Positions 34,011 to 45,497 of a stretch of 64,000 bases of DNA are shown in pieces; position 1 is the first letter of the stretch, and every line of letters starts with the position of its first letter. The DNA comes from Phocoena phocoena (lineage: Eukaryota; Chordata; Mammalia; Artiodactyla; Phocoenidae): assembly GCF_963924675.1 (NCBI RefSeq), contig NC_089221.1, forward strand, positions 4,461,851 through 4,525,850, in the 5' to 3' direction. Under the pieces are notes generated by a model. It worked only from the letters and a program-made list of their open reading frames with translations. It did not search any database and was not told where the DNA came from. Made by a program: the position numbers and the translations under genes.

Positions 34011-35135
34011 TTTGCCATCCAAAATGGGACAGTTTTGGGAAAACAAGAGAGGAAAAAATATAACTTAATTTAAGTAATTTTTAAATGCTTATTTACTGAA
34101 TGACAGTTGATTTTATTACATTGATGGGCCTCTAAAATAATTCTATTAAACAGCTATGAAAAATTGTGTAAACATTATGATAACATATACACTAAAGGAA
34201 AACTTAATCTTCATATTGATAATCTGAACATTAAAATAACAGCAGAATTATTATCTTGGTACTTATTTACAAATTTTATTGGTAATTTAAGATATTTGTT
34301 TTTAATATTAGGTCACTGATATTTTTCTATACAATGTATTTTTTAATATCATATTATTTTTTGTAATATTTTCCAAAAATTAGCTGTAATACTTCAAAAC
34401 TTCATTTTATGGTTAATAAATTTGAAGTTGTTGATGTTCTTAATTGACCCTTCTCTATAACCATAGCATTTTTAATTGAGAAAATATTATTCCTACAGAT
34501 GCTGATATACTTGGTAAGTTCAGAGCAGATTCCTTAGCAAAGGAGGAAATTCTCAATTCTAATTTTATTTTGAAATATATAAATGTTTCAGGTCAAATAC
34601 CTTCATAGTTTCTGACTTTGTACTTAGTACTCCTTCATTCAGAGTACTATTCTCTGATAAATATTTTTAAGAGACAAAATTTATTAAATATTGATAAATT
34701 GTCCTTATTTAGGAGTCTTTTAAATGTTTCACCAAAATTTGATGTTGAAAATTATAGGCCTGATTTCATCCCACTCCAGTACTAGATATATATTTATGCA
34801 ATTAAAAGTTCCATCAAAAATCCTTCACAAAAGCTGAGACATAAAACTTCAAAATTATATTTTGAGCACCATATAAACTCTCATCCTTTAATTTGTTTAG
34901 TTGCTCAATTCCTCTTTAGGGTTAACATTTTTTTTTTTTTTTTACTAGCTTTATTTTAGATAATATACATTTTCTAAAAACTTCAAAAGCTGAGGTTTTC
35001 TTACTCTACGTTAATAAATACTCAGATCTAGAAATTTTCAGTTTTGTTCAGAGCACTTCAAAACATTCAATCTTTTTTCAGGACACTGGTAATTGACAAA
35101 CAGTGCTTCAAAGGCACAGATCTCTTTTGTGAAAG
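34011..35135. other. AT-rich sequence, no feature recognised
   Basis: About 1.1 kb, strongly AT-rich, with a T run at 34929-34944. It may hide a decayed DNA transposon or L1, but I cannot identify one. Confidence 0.4.
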
Positions 35136-35344
35136 CTTTTTATTGATGTATGTCATATTTAAAGTGCATAAATTTTATATGCACAGCTTGATCTTGATGA
35201 ATTTTAAAGAATTAACACACTTGTATAAACACCACCTAGGTAAAGATTTAGAGTATTTCCACCCCCCATTCCTCATAGCTCATGCCTCTCCCGGTCAATA
35301 TTCTCACAATGGTGTTCCCTATTTGATCTCTATTCCCCCGTGGT

Positions 35345-35823
35345 GGGCATAAGAATGGCTCCCAAACATGTCCACATTCTAATCCCTGGAATTTGTGAAT
35401 GTGTATGTCACATGGCAAAGAAGGATTAAGGTTGTCGATGGAATTGAGGTTGCTAGTTAGCTGACCTGGACACAGGGAGGCGATCCCGGGTTCTCCAGTT
35501 GGGCCTGATGTCATCATGAAGGTCCCTAGATGTGGATGACTGAGACAGAAAGTCAGAGTTAGAGGTGCCATGAGAAAGATTACAGGCCAGGACCAGCTCT
35601 GAAGATGGAGGAAGAGGCTGGGAGCCAAGAAATGCAGGTAGCCTCTAAAAGCTAGAAGAAAATGTCTTCTCCCCAAGAGCCTCCAGAAAGGGATGCAACT
35701 GTGACAACAACCTGATTTTTATCCCAGGGTGACCCATCAGACTTCTGACCTCCAAGATTTATGTTGCTTTAAGTCACTAAATTAGTGATAATTTATTGCA
35801 GCAACTATAGAAAACTAGTATAC
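35345..35823 (+). repeat. MLT1-type MaLR LTR, sense
   Basis: In order: 'ctaatccctggaatttgtga', 'tatgtcacatggcaaagaag', 'gctctgaagatggaggaaga', 'caagaaatgcaggtagcctc', 'gagcctccagaaagggatgc' and 'cttctgacctccaagattta', ending 'ctatagaaaactagtatac'. The LTR is nearly full length and sits inside the older L1. Confidence 0.87.
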
Positions 35824-35827
35824 CTTT

Positions 35828-36187
35828 TCTTAGTCAGTTTGGGCTGCTATAACAGAATAACATAGACAGAGTGACTTAAAAACAACAGACATTTATCTCA
35901 CAATTCTGGAATCTGGGATGCCCAAGATCAAGGTGTTGACAGATTTGGTGTCTGGTCAGAGCCCTCTTCCTTGTTCAGAGATGGCTGTCTTTTCAATGTA
36001 TCCTTACCTGGTGGAAGGGGTAACAGAGCTCTCTGGGGTCTCTTTATAAGAGCACTAATCCCATTATGAGGGCTCCACCCTCATGACCTAATCACCATCC
36101 AAAGACCCACCTCCTAACAAACACCATCAAATTGGGGATTTGGTTTCAACATGTGAATTTTGGGGGGACACAAACATATAGCCTATT
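35828..36187 (-). repeat. MST/MLT1-type MaLR LTR, antisense
   Basis: The plus strand begins 'cttagtcagtttgggctgct', runs through 'tctcacaattctggaatctg', 'cttacctggtggaaggggta', 'ataagagcactaatcccatt' and 'catgacctaatcaccatcca', and ends 'ggggggacacaaacatatag'. It lies directly beside the sense MLT1 LTR in opposite orientation. Their divergence suggests two separate insertions, not an inverted duplication. Confidence 0.87.
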
Positions 36188-37287
36188 ATATATTCCATAT
36201 ATTAAATCGATCTGTTTTTGTTACCTTGTTTTTGCTTTCCTGTGTAACTTTAGGTAAAATGAACAAATTATAAGCCTCCATTTTGATAAGAGTTGGGAAC
36301 CAGCACCACAAGCAACCACCTCTGTAACCAGCATCTCAATCAGACATAGACTTGTTCCTGTATCTCAGAAAGTCCCCTCAAGCTGCTTTCCAGTTAATCC
36401 CTATCCCCACCCCCAGAGAGGCCACTGCTCTGATTTCTATCACCATGAATTACGTTGCCTGCTATTGAACGCCATATAAATGAAATCATCAGTGTGTACT
36501 CTTTTATGTCTGGCTTCCTTTGCTTCGCATAATGTTTTATCCACTCTCCGGTTGGTGGATGTTGGATGGTTTCCAGTTTGGGGCAATAATGAATAAAACT
36601 TCCAAGAATATTATTTTACAAACCATTTTCTTGTCATCATCTTTCCTTTCTCTTAGATACAGGCCTTGGAGTGGAGTTGCTGGGTTGCATGGTAAAAGTA
36701 TGTTTAACCTAAAAAGAAACTGCCTGTTTCTCACACTGACTATATTTTGTCATGTGTGAGAGATCCAGGTGCTCTAAATTCATAAGACTTGGCATTGTTG
36801 GTCATTTTAATTGTTGCGCTTCTAGTAGGTGTAGAGTGGTACCTCACTGTGATTTTAACACACCTATCTCTGATGACTAATGATATTGGGTTCCTTTTTA
36901 TAAGTTTATAGACCAGCATATATTTTCCTTGGTGAGTTGTCAGTTCAAATTTTTTGCCTCCTTTTAAGATTAGGTTGTTTGTTTTATTATTGATTTGTTG
37001 GAGTTAAAAAAAAATAATATACTCTGGATACATGTCTGTTGTCAGATATATATGTATTGTGAATGTTTTCCCCTGGCTATGTCTTGCCTTTCCTGTTTCT
37101 TAACTGTGTCTTCTGAAGAGCACATAATAATAGTATTGATGAAGCCCAATTTACCATTTTCTTTCTTTTCTGGTTAGTGTTTTTATGTCTGTAGTTATTA
37201 TGAGGATGAAAGCTTACATTTTGTTGTAAAAACTCTGTTGTTTTAGCTTTATATTCAAGTCTATAAGCCACCTTGAATTAATTTTTT

Positions 37288-39781
37288 TCCTTGCATTTTT
37301 TTAACCATTTTTATTGGAGTATAATTGCTTTACAATGTTGTGTTAGTTTTTGCTGCATAACAAAGTGAATCAGCCATATGTATACATATATTCCCATATC
37401 CCCTCCCTCTTGAGTCTCCCTCCCACACTCCCTATCCCACTCCTCTAGGTGGTCACAAAGTACCAAGCTGATCTCCCTGTGACATACAGCTGCTTCCCAC
37501 TAGCTATTTTACATTTGGTAGTGTATATATGGCAATGCCACTCTCTCACTTTGTCTCAGCTTACCCTTCCCTCTCCCCGTGCCCTCAAATACATTCTCTA
37601 CGTCTGAGTCTTTATTACTGTCCTGTCCCTAGGTTCATCAGAACCCTCTTTTTTGTTTTTTTTAGATTCGATATATATGTGTTAGCATATGGTATTTGTT
37701 TTTCTCTTTCTGACTTACTTCACTCTGTATGGCAGACTCTAGGTCCATCCACCTCACTACAAATAACTCAATTTCATTTATTTTTATGGCTGAGTAATAT
37801 TCCATTGCATATATGTGCCACATCTTCTTTATCCGTTCATCTGTCGATGGACACTTAGGTTGTTTCCATGTCCTGGCTATTGTAAATACTGCTGCAGTGA
37901 ACATCGTGGTACATGACTCTTTTTGAATTATGGTTTTCTCAAGGTATATGCTCAGTAGTGGGATTGCTGGGTCGTATGATACTTCTATTTTTAGTTTTTT
38001 AAGGAACCTCCATACTGTTCTCCTTAGTGGATGTATTAATTTACATTCCCACTAACAGTGCAAGAGGGTTCCCTTTTCTTCACACCCTCTCCAGCATTTG
38101 TTGTTTGTAGATTTTTTCATGATGGCCATTCTGACTGGTGTGAGGTGATACCTCATAGTGGGTTTGATTTGGATTCCTCTAATGATTAGTGATGTTGAGC
38201 ATCCTTTCATGTGTTTGTTGGCAATCTGTATACCTTCTTTGGAGAAATGTCTATTTAGGTCTTCCGCCCATTTTTTTTGTTTTTTTGCAGTATGCGGGCC
38301 TCTCACTGTTGTGGCCTCTCCCGTTGCGGAGCACAGGCTCCGGACGCGCAGGCTCAGCGGCCATGGCTCACGGGCCCAGCCACTCCGCGGCATGTGGGAT
38401 CTTCCCAGACTGGGGCATGAACCCGTATCCCCTGCATTGGCAGGCGGACTCTCAACCCCTGCGCCACCAGGGAAGCCCCTTCCGCCCATTTTTTGATTGG
38501 GTTGATTGTGTTTTTGATATTGAGCTGCATGAGCTGCTTGTATATTTTGGAGGTTAATCCTCTGTCAGTTGCTTCTTTTGTAAATATTTTCTCCCATTCT
38601 GAGGGTTGTCTTTTCGTCTTGTTTATGGCTTCCTTTGCTGTGCAAAAGCTTTTACTTTTCATTAGGTCCCATTTGTTTATTTTTGTTTTTATTTCCATTT
38701 CTCTAGGAGGTGGGTCAAAAAGGATCTTGCTGTGATTTATGTCGTAGAGTATTCTGCCTACGTTTTCCTCTAAGAGTTTTGTAGTGTCTGGCCTTACATT
38801 TAGATCTTTAATTCATTTTCAGTTTATTTTTGTGTATGGTGTCAGGAAGTGTTCTAATTTCATTCTTTTACCTGTAGCTGACCAGTTTACCCAGCAACAC
38901 TCATTGAAGAGGCTGTCTTTTCTCCACTGTATACTCTTGCCTCCTTTATCAAAGATAAGGTGACCATATGTGTGTGGGTTTATTTCTGGGCTTTCTATCC
39001 CGTTCCATTGATCTATATTTCTGTTTTAGTGCCAGTACCATACTGTCTTGATTACTGTAGCTTTGTAGTATAGACCGAAGTCAGGGAGCCTGAATCCTCC
39101 AGCTCCATTTTTCTTTCTTAAGTTTGCTGTGATTATTTGGGGTCTTTTGTGTTTCCATAAAAATTGTGAAATTTTTTGTTCACACACACAGCCAACATCA
39201 TTCTCAATGGTGAAAAACTGAAACTATTTCCTCTAAGATCAGGAACAAGACAAGGTTGCCCACTCTTACCACAATTATTCAACATAGTTTTGGAAACTTT
39301 AGCCACGGCAGTCAGAGAAGAAAAAGGATAAAATCAGAAAAGAAGAAGTAAAAATGTCATTGTTTGCAAATGACATGAGACTATACATAAAGAATCCTAA
39401 AGATGCTACTAGAAAACTCCTAGAGCTAATCAATGAATCTGGTAAAGCAGCAGGATGCGAAATTAATGCATAGAAATCGCTTGCATTCCTATACACTAAT
39501 GATGAAAAATCTGAAAGTGAAATTAAGGAAACACTCCCATTTACCATTGCAACAAAAATAATAAAATACCTAGGAATAAATCTACTTAAGGAGACAAAAG
39601 ACCTGTATGCAGAAAAGTGTAAGACACTGATGAAAGAAATTAAAGACAATACAAACAGACGGAGAGATATACCATGTTCTTGGGTTGGAAGAATCAACAT
39701 TGTGAAAATGACTAAACTACCGAAAGCAATCTACAGATTCAATACAATCCTTATCAAACTACCAGTGACATTTTTACAGAA
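37288..39781 (-). mobile_element. Twin-primed (5'-inverted) L1 insertion
   Basis: The L1 3' part is on the minus strand from about 37288 to 39181, beginning (in plus text) 'accatttttattggagtata' and ending 'gtgaaattttttgttc'. It encodes the ORF2 C-terminus, with motifs such as WDLMKSKSFCTAKEAINK and [16 protein letters not shown] readable in broken frames. From about 39187 to 39781 the text flips to sense ORF2 ('cagccaacatcattctcaat', 'acaaggttgcccactcttac', 'cagtgacatttttacagaac'). In L1 coordinates the inverted part ends where the 3' part begins ('acagaac...' / 'gaacaaaaaa'), as twin priming predicts. The target duplications are 37272-37287 and 39782-39797 (cttgaattaattttt type, one mismatch). 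A short SINE sits inside at 38277-38478. Confidence 0.92.
38277..38478 (-). repeat. CHR-type SINE, short form, antisense, inside L1
   Basis: A T run and 'gcagtatgcgggcctctcac' begin the element. The body continues 'caggctccggacgcgcaggc', 'catgtgggatcttcccagac', and the head ends 'ccaccagggaagcccc'. The target duplication cttccgcccatttttt (16 bp) is at 38261-38276 and 38479-38494. It is well conserved, so it is probably younger than the host L1. Confidence 0.95.
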
Positions 39782-39850
39782 CTTGAATTAATCTTTTTTA
39801 CACATCATGATGTGGAGATCAAGGTTTGTTTTTATTTCCCTAGTTATCTA

Positions 39851-41573
39851 ACACTTTTTCACATTTAGCATCATGCTTAACCAAAAAAATATATGGTTTA
39901 GTTTCTCTGTGCATATAATAAAAATTTGTATATCTAATAATCAAGCTCCTGCTTTGAAGTAGAATATCTCAGCTGTTTTGAATGCAATTATGCATTATGG
40001 ATGCAATATAATCTGTTCAAAGTGAAATTCTGATTCGTGGATTTTTATTTCAGTAAGAAATTTGCTTTTGCCATGATGTTTCCCTCCCCCAAAATTTGTC
40101 TTCACATCATTACACAAAAATAATTCTATGTTCAGTGTTAAATTTGTAACTGAATATATCAGAACATTAATAATATTGTTTCACCTTCATCAAAATAAAC
40201 TTCCAAAAGCTTTTTATTGATTTCATGAATTGCATAAAATGTTTAACAGTTATTATAATTATCTTGTTTTCTATTTGAATCATCTGATGACTCTGATATA
40301 ATACTGCATCATTTAACTGTTTGCAAAGCTTTTCTGTTATGGAGCCAACCTATTAATAGATATTTCTTCATTTTTTTGCCAAGGTATAAGAAAACTTGGA
40401 ATTGAAAATGGGCAAAATTAATTTAGAAAACAGCCATTTGATTGAAAGTCAAGCTACTCAGAGTGAAAAGTAACTTTACTTTCTGCAGCTGCTTGTGTTA
40501 AATTGGCACCTTCAGGCATCATGTTGTTAAAATCACTGATACTCCCCAGCAGTTATGTGTCTTTGATTTTCATGTGGGCTATGATGTCACCATGTCCTTC
40601 ATGAGCATGTGGGTGATAAATATTGGCAGATATGTCATGCATGGTACACATTTATCAGCAACACTCTTGAAAAATAGGAATAATTTTTCACCAGACATGC
40701 ACATCTATTTTTTAGTTCATTGCTGCTGGTTGCATTTAATAAAACAAAAACAAAGTCAAATAAAATAAACAGATAATTGTAGATTTTTCTAATATATTAG
40801 GAAGCTGCAGTAGCAAGAGCATTCTGATGCTCTAGGTCATGTGACTCTCCCTCTTCCTGCACCCCTAATCTATGATTTTCCACATTCATCACTAACCTTG
40901 CTGACGGTAGGTTGGTGACAGGATGCATCTTGCAGGCTTCAGCAAGCACGTGACAAAATTGGCTATTAAATCAACGGGTAGCAGGAGCAGCAGGTTTAAA
41001 AATGCTCCCATTATGGTTTGGGAGAAGGACTTAGCCACTCCTGGTTGCTTGTATCAAAACATTTTTCCCAGCAAGTGCCCTGCATGCTGCTCTTGAAAGG
41101 AAGGTCATGCAAATGTCACGTGTTTTCTGACTAGATCACACCTGTAGCTGGAACTATAAAGAAGAGCAATACAGAACCCCTTTAACTTTAGTTTGGTGCA
41201 ACTAGCAATAGAGATACATTGCTAAAAACTGTAAAATTTGAGACAAATACTAAGTCAAATGGGAAGACAGAGCAATGGACACAATAAGGACTTTCCCTTC
41301 CTAACTGAGACCAATGGCCACCCTACATTGTGACGTGGCAGGTTCTGACCCCTGCTGACTTCATTCCCCTCATGATAGAAGCATGTGTTACCCATGAACT
41401 GGGGCCTTCATAGGAGCATTTGATTCATGCCTGCCTGCATTGCTAGCCTTGTTCTGAAGGTACAATGATCCTGATGGATTTGATTCACCATCGGGTCCCT
41501 GTGCCTGACATATGGAGGATGCTAAGGAAGCAAGATGAACTTGCAGATGCATCCCAGAGACCAAGAGACATAC
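39851..41573. other. Unique sequence, AT-rich first half
   Basis: The part at 39851-40520 is AT-rich and may be a decayed transposon that I cannot name. The part at 40800-41570 has balanced composition. A 64-codon frame (40574-40768) has no domain. Confidence 0.45.
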
Positions 41574-41585
41574 TAAATGTCTTCT

Positions 41586-41907
41586 TCTTTTATTTATAAA
41601 TTTATTTATTTATTTATTTTTGGCTGTGTTGGGTCTTCATTGCTGTGCGCGGGCTCTCTCTAGTTGCGGTGAGCGGGGGCTACTCTTCATTGTGGTGTGT
41701 GGGCTTCTCATTGCGGTGGCTTCTCTTGTTGCGGAGCATGGACTCTAGGCAAGCGGGCTTCAGTAGTTGTGGCACGTGGTCTCAGTAGTTGTGGCTCACG
41801 GGCTTAGTTGCTCCACAGCATGTGGGATCTTCCAGGACCAGGGCTTGAACTCATGTCCCCTGCATTGGCAGGAGGATTCTTAACCACTGTGCCACCAGGG
41901 AAGTCCC
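41586..41907 (-). repeat. CHR-type SINE, long form, antisense
   Basis: An AT-rich tail (about 41586-41622) leads into 'ggctgtgttgggtcttcatt', 'ctctagttgcggtgagcggg', 'catgtgggatcttccaggac' and the head 'gccaccagggaagtccc'. The target duplication is taaatgtcttct (41574-41585) and taagtgtcttct (41908-41919), one mismatch. It represents the long subfamily and serves as reference for the chimeric copy at 4410. Confidence 0.93.
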
Positions 41908-41919
41908 TAAGTGTCTTCT

Positions 41920-42077
41920 AATTACTCTTTTTCATTACTTCACTTCCACTTATTAAATACTTTTGTAATCACAGTACATGAATAGTACTGAATGTAGAGT
42001 GTCAGGTTCTAGGGGAAACTTGCTCCAGGTATAATCTAACTCCATGGTCTCCTTCTCTCTTACATCCCAACAAACAG

Positions 42078-42113
<36 letters not shown>

Positions 42114-42475
42114 ACAGTAGCATGATGACTTTCTGGACATAATTTCCAATAGATTTAATTACCAGAAACTCTTTTCAAATTACATATATAAATATGCACG
42201 TATAAACAAATATATATATATTCAAGTAAAGTTAATATGTGCTACAGTAACAAATTCACTCTGAAATCCCACAAAATCAGATGTGGGCTTTGGAGACTAT
42301 ATCTATTTAGACAGTGCAGAACTTTGTCAGTCTTCAAAATGTGTGGACCCCAAGTTTCAAACATTCACCTGCTTTTCTAGGCAGGATCATGGTTCATACG
42401 ACAATGTAATTCCTGTGGAAACTTAGTGGACTCCTGGTCTGTTTTTTGTAAACATAGTCACAATTCCTTTCTAGC
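41920..42475. other. Unique sequence with a (CA)n microsatellite
   Basis: Apart from the CA tract at 42078-42116 and an AT-rich 'tatataaata' zone near 42180-42230, no feature is recognised. Confidence 0.5.
42078..42116. repeat. (AC)n microsatellite, one interruption
   Basis: A nearly pure 'ca' tract with a single 'aaca' interruption near its right end. Confidence 0.95.
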
Positions 42476-42477
42476 CT

Positions 42478-42830
42478 GCTATGGAAGAATTGCACTGGGC
42501 AGAGTTAAACAGGCAAAGAAGATTTTATTCAGGACTATTGCAGCCAGGGAAAGAGACTGGACTCAATTCGGGATACACCAAGTCTAGCTGGGGATTTCAA
42601 GTCCAGGGGCAGACTGGGAGGGTCCATATTTGGAAAATCACTAAGAGGAACTGGTTAGATATCAAAGGTGGAGGGGATTCTTGATGAACTGACTTAGCAG
42701 GATTTTTGCTAAAACGGGGCTCAATGGACCAAAGACTAGGTCTAATTAAAAGGAGGGCTCAGAAGAGCTGAGTAGAGTTTCGTCAATGAGGGCATTCTTG
42801 TCAGGGCACAGCTCTTGTGTGTACTATATT
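42478..42830 (-). repeat. Candidate solitary LTR, antisense, family unknown
   Basis: The minus strand has AATAAA in 'cctgaataaaatcttctttg' (about 42515-42534), close to one edge. The rest ('gatatcaaaggtggagggga', 'ggctcaatggaccaaagact', 'cattcttgtcagggcacagc') has LTR-like mixed composition. I cannot name the family or set precise ends. The 67-codon frame inside is not a gene. Confidence 0.4.
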
Positions 42831-43279
42831 TCTTTGCTTTATCATCCCAATGAATATTCCTTTCCCTAATGGAGGCTACTTTGAGGTTTTTATTGTATTT
42901 TTACCCCTCAGTCTTTTAAAGTCCCATGTTTTACTCTTTGGAGTCTAGAAATAATCAGGTTATCCAACGTTCCAAGGGCCCCAAATTCTGGACTCATTAT
43001 TTTCTCTCATCTGTGCTTGCAAATTAGCTAAGTCTTTCTGGCTCAACTGTCTTTCTTGTAATACTCTTTTGAACCCGATTAAAAGCTAGTACACCTTACC
43101 CCTTTTCTATTTTTTAAAATGCATCTCCCTTGTTTTAGCTTCTAGAATTAGTTCTCTTGCCATACGCTATCCTACAGTTGAGTCAATGTCATGTATTTTA
43201 GGTTTTTATTTCCTCAGCACTCCAGCTTTGCCCCAAAATTTATAGTATTATAATAGCACTGTGGTATTCCATGTTAACA
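42831..43279. other. Unique sequence, no feature recognised
   Basis: No open frame of note and no repeat family identified. Confidence 0.5.
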
Positions 43280-43625
43280 GATAAATCCTCAAGTTACACT
43301 GGTTTGACACAATGAAACTTTATGTCTTGCCTGCAGTACACATACTATGCAAATAAGTGAGATGATGCATGGCAGGTTTTGAGGGTCGTCTGTTGAATTA
43401 GATTACACCTACGTGGAGCTACACACGTAGGACAAACAGCCGTTGTAGCAGCCATGGCAGGAGAGAGGGAACTGGAGTTTCTGATTCTTTTGACTGCTTT
43501 AGCCTGGAGCTGATGCTATCACTGCTCGCACGTCCTATTGGCCAGAAATAATTACGTGGCCCAGAGAGACTGGACATTGGCAGGGGACTGAGAACTGTTT
43601 TGAAGCAAATGGAATAGGTCTATCG
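43280..43625. repeat. Old interspersed repeat, family not identified
   Basis: 'ggagctacacacgtaggaca', then 'gcagccatggcaggagagag' and 'ctattggccagaaataatta' 'cgtggccc' follow the outline of a repeat that I recall from mammalian genomes (with '...attggccagaa...cacatggcc...'). I cannot name it. Confidence 0.35.
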
Positions 43626-43998
43626 CACTAGGTTTCAAAAATATTATTCATAAATAAATATATATAAGGGTGTTCTCTGCTGTGTTCTCCCTCTCTTTTG
43701 AAATAAGCTTTGTGTACAGGCCAGATTTAATCAGTTGTATGCTATCTATCATATTTTAACATGGGTGGCAGATTGCATTTTCTGAGGATGGCCTCAGTAG
43801 ACTCCCATTGCCATGATGTTGCCCCATCCTCACCCCTCACAAAAGCTTGCCCACCTGTACCTAAATATAGGCTGGCCTTAGTGACTCACTTGTCACCAAT
43901 AGAGGGGGCAAGAACGATGCTGCATGACCTTCAAGAATAGATCAGAGATGTCCCTGTAGCCTCTGCCCGTTTCTCTGGAGTCTTAATCTGGATTCTTC
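43626..43998. other. Unique sequence, no feature recognised
   Basis: No repeat or gene recognised between an unnamed repeat and the MST LTR. Confidence 0.5.
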
Positions 43999-44352
43999 CT
44001 GCTATGGACTCAATGTTTGTGTCCCTTCAAAATTCGTATGTTGAAGCTTAATTCCCACTGTGACAGTATTTAGAGGAGGGGGGCTTTGGGAGGTGATTAA
44101 GTTAGAAGGATGGGGAGCTCCTATGAATGGGTTTCATGTCCTTATAAGGAGATGAAGAGACCAGAGTTCCCTGATCTTCATCATGTGAGAACAAAACAAG
44201 AAGTAGTCCATCTGCAAAGGAGGAGGAAGGTGCCTGCTGCCACCATGATCTTGGACTTTCCAGCCTCCAGAAGTGTGAGAAATGAATGCCTGTTTTTCAC
44301 GTGGCCCTGTCTTTGGTACTGCCGCTATAAGCAACCTGATCTGACTAAGACG
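43999..44352 (+). repeat. MST-type MaLR LTR, sense
   Basis: It begins 'tgctatggactcaatgtttg' and continues 'tccttataaggagatgaaga', 'tcatcatgtgagaacaaaac', 'ttggactttccagcctccag' and 'aagtgtgagaaatgaatgcc', ending 'ctgatctgactaagacg'. All LTR landmarks are in order over about 350 bp. No internal ERVL sequence adjoins it, so it is a solo LTR. The frames at 44110-44394 and 44134-44334 are artefacts. Confidence 0.9.
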
Positions 44353-45158
44353 CTTCCTTCTGGAATGATCCCTCTCAGAACCCAGCTGCCATAAGCCACA
44401 TGGAAAGGCTATGTGCAGGTGATCCAGTCAGCTGTGCTAGCTCAACTCAGCCTTTGAGTCTTCCCAGGCCAGACTCCAGACCAGTAAAAATCCTTCCCGA
44501 TTATTCTAGCCCCTGGATGTCCGAGTCACTTCCAAAAGCTTGAGGCTTCCTAGTTGGGGCCCCAGACATTGTGGAGAAGAAACAGGCCTTCCCTGCTACG
44601 TCCTGTGCAAGTTCCTGACCTACAGAGTCCAGGGACGTAATAAATGGTGGTTATTTATATCACTGAACAGCATCTCTGAAATTGAGATGAGTCTGACATT
44701 TAATGGCATCTTACTTTTTTTTATTTTAACATTTTAACAACTTTGAAGTTAGAATGCATCTTAGATATGACGAAATATGGTAACAAATGAAAATGAGTAT
44801 AGTCAAGGTGGAAATGTAATGGGAAGCGTTCCTCTACTTTTTGCTTTTCTCTCCATTATATCATAAATGGCATTATACAACTGTATAAATATACATGTAT
44901 ACTACACATACATTTTATCTATATTATGTATTATTAAGTAATGATATATAAATGTACTGGTGAGTCCTTCTAATTTAAGCTTCCATATTGGAAAAGCCAT
45001 CCCTGGCCCTTGCTGGTTCCCTTCGACTGTGACCACTCAGACTCACTCCACCCCGAGCCCTGGTTCAGTAGCAGCTTCTGTGTGGCCGGGGACATGATCT
45101 GCATGACCTGCCATGTGCCTGAGAAAGACAAGGCCTCGCCCACACAGAGTTAGGGTGC
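44353..45158. other. Unique sequence, no feature recognised
   Basis: AT-rich around 44860-44960, otherwise ordinary. No repeat or gene recognised. Confidence 0.5.
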
Positions 45159-45159
45159 A

Positions 45160-45497
45160 GGAGGGAGACAGATGGGAAATCAACAAGCACGAAACAATCA
45201 TGTGGTCACGTTTGCCACCAAGAGAAACAAGAGGGGACCCTGAGAAACTGGGATGGAAAGGAGACTTCCTTTTGGGTGGTCAGGGAGGCCTCACTAAGGA
45301 AGCCCATGTGGGTTGAAACTTGAAGACCTCTGCCCAGCCAGGGGATGGGGGTCATCCCAGGCTAAAAGAAGGGGGTGAGGGGACAGCTGGAAGCCAGTGT
45401 GGCTTCAGCCAGGGAGGGGTTGAGGGTGTGGGCAAGAAGATAGCCAGGCCAGGGAGTGAAATGACACATCTGTGTTTGTAAAAGGTCTTTCTGAAGC
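45160..45497 (-). repeat. LINE-2 (L2) remnant, antisense
   Basis: 'ttttgggtggtcagggaggc' 'ctcactaaggaagcccatgt' and 'gggttgaaacttgaagacct' correspond to the reverse complement of L2 ('...agggtggtcagggaaggcctctctgaggaggtgacatttgagcagagacctgaa...'). Further L2-like text follows to about 45490. Confidence 0.7.

Larger units (their letters stand above)
35136..39850 (-). repeat. Old L1 locus, antisense, interrupted by nested insertions
   Basis: L1M-class 3' UTR and ORF2 text on the minus strand is found in three pieces: about 35136-35335 ('ttttattgatgtatgtcata', 'taaacaccacctaggtaaag'), about 36195-37287 ('gtctggcttcctttgcttcg', 'aatgaataaaacttccaaga', 'ggcattgttggtcattttaa') and 39782-39850. Between them lie two MaLR LTRs and a twin-primed L1. 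The first and second pieces both cover the same 3' UTR region, so there may have been two old L1 copies. Confidence 0.65.

Noticed and set aside
35345..36187. Inverted duplication of one LTR
   Set aside because: The two opposite-orientation LTRs are different MaLR types with unlike internal text, so two insertions are more likely.
39299..39700. 133-codon minus-strand frame, Ser/Phe-rich
   Set aside because: It is the antisense of the inverted L1 ORF2 segment.
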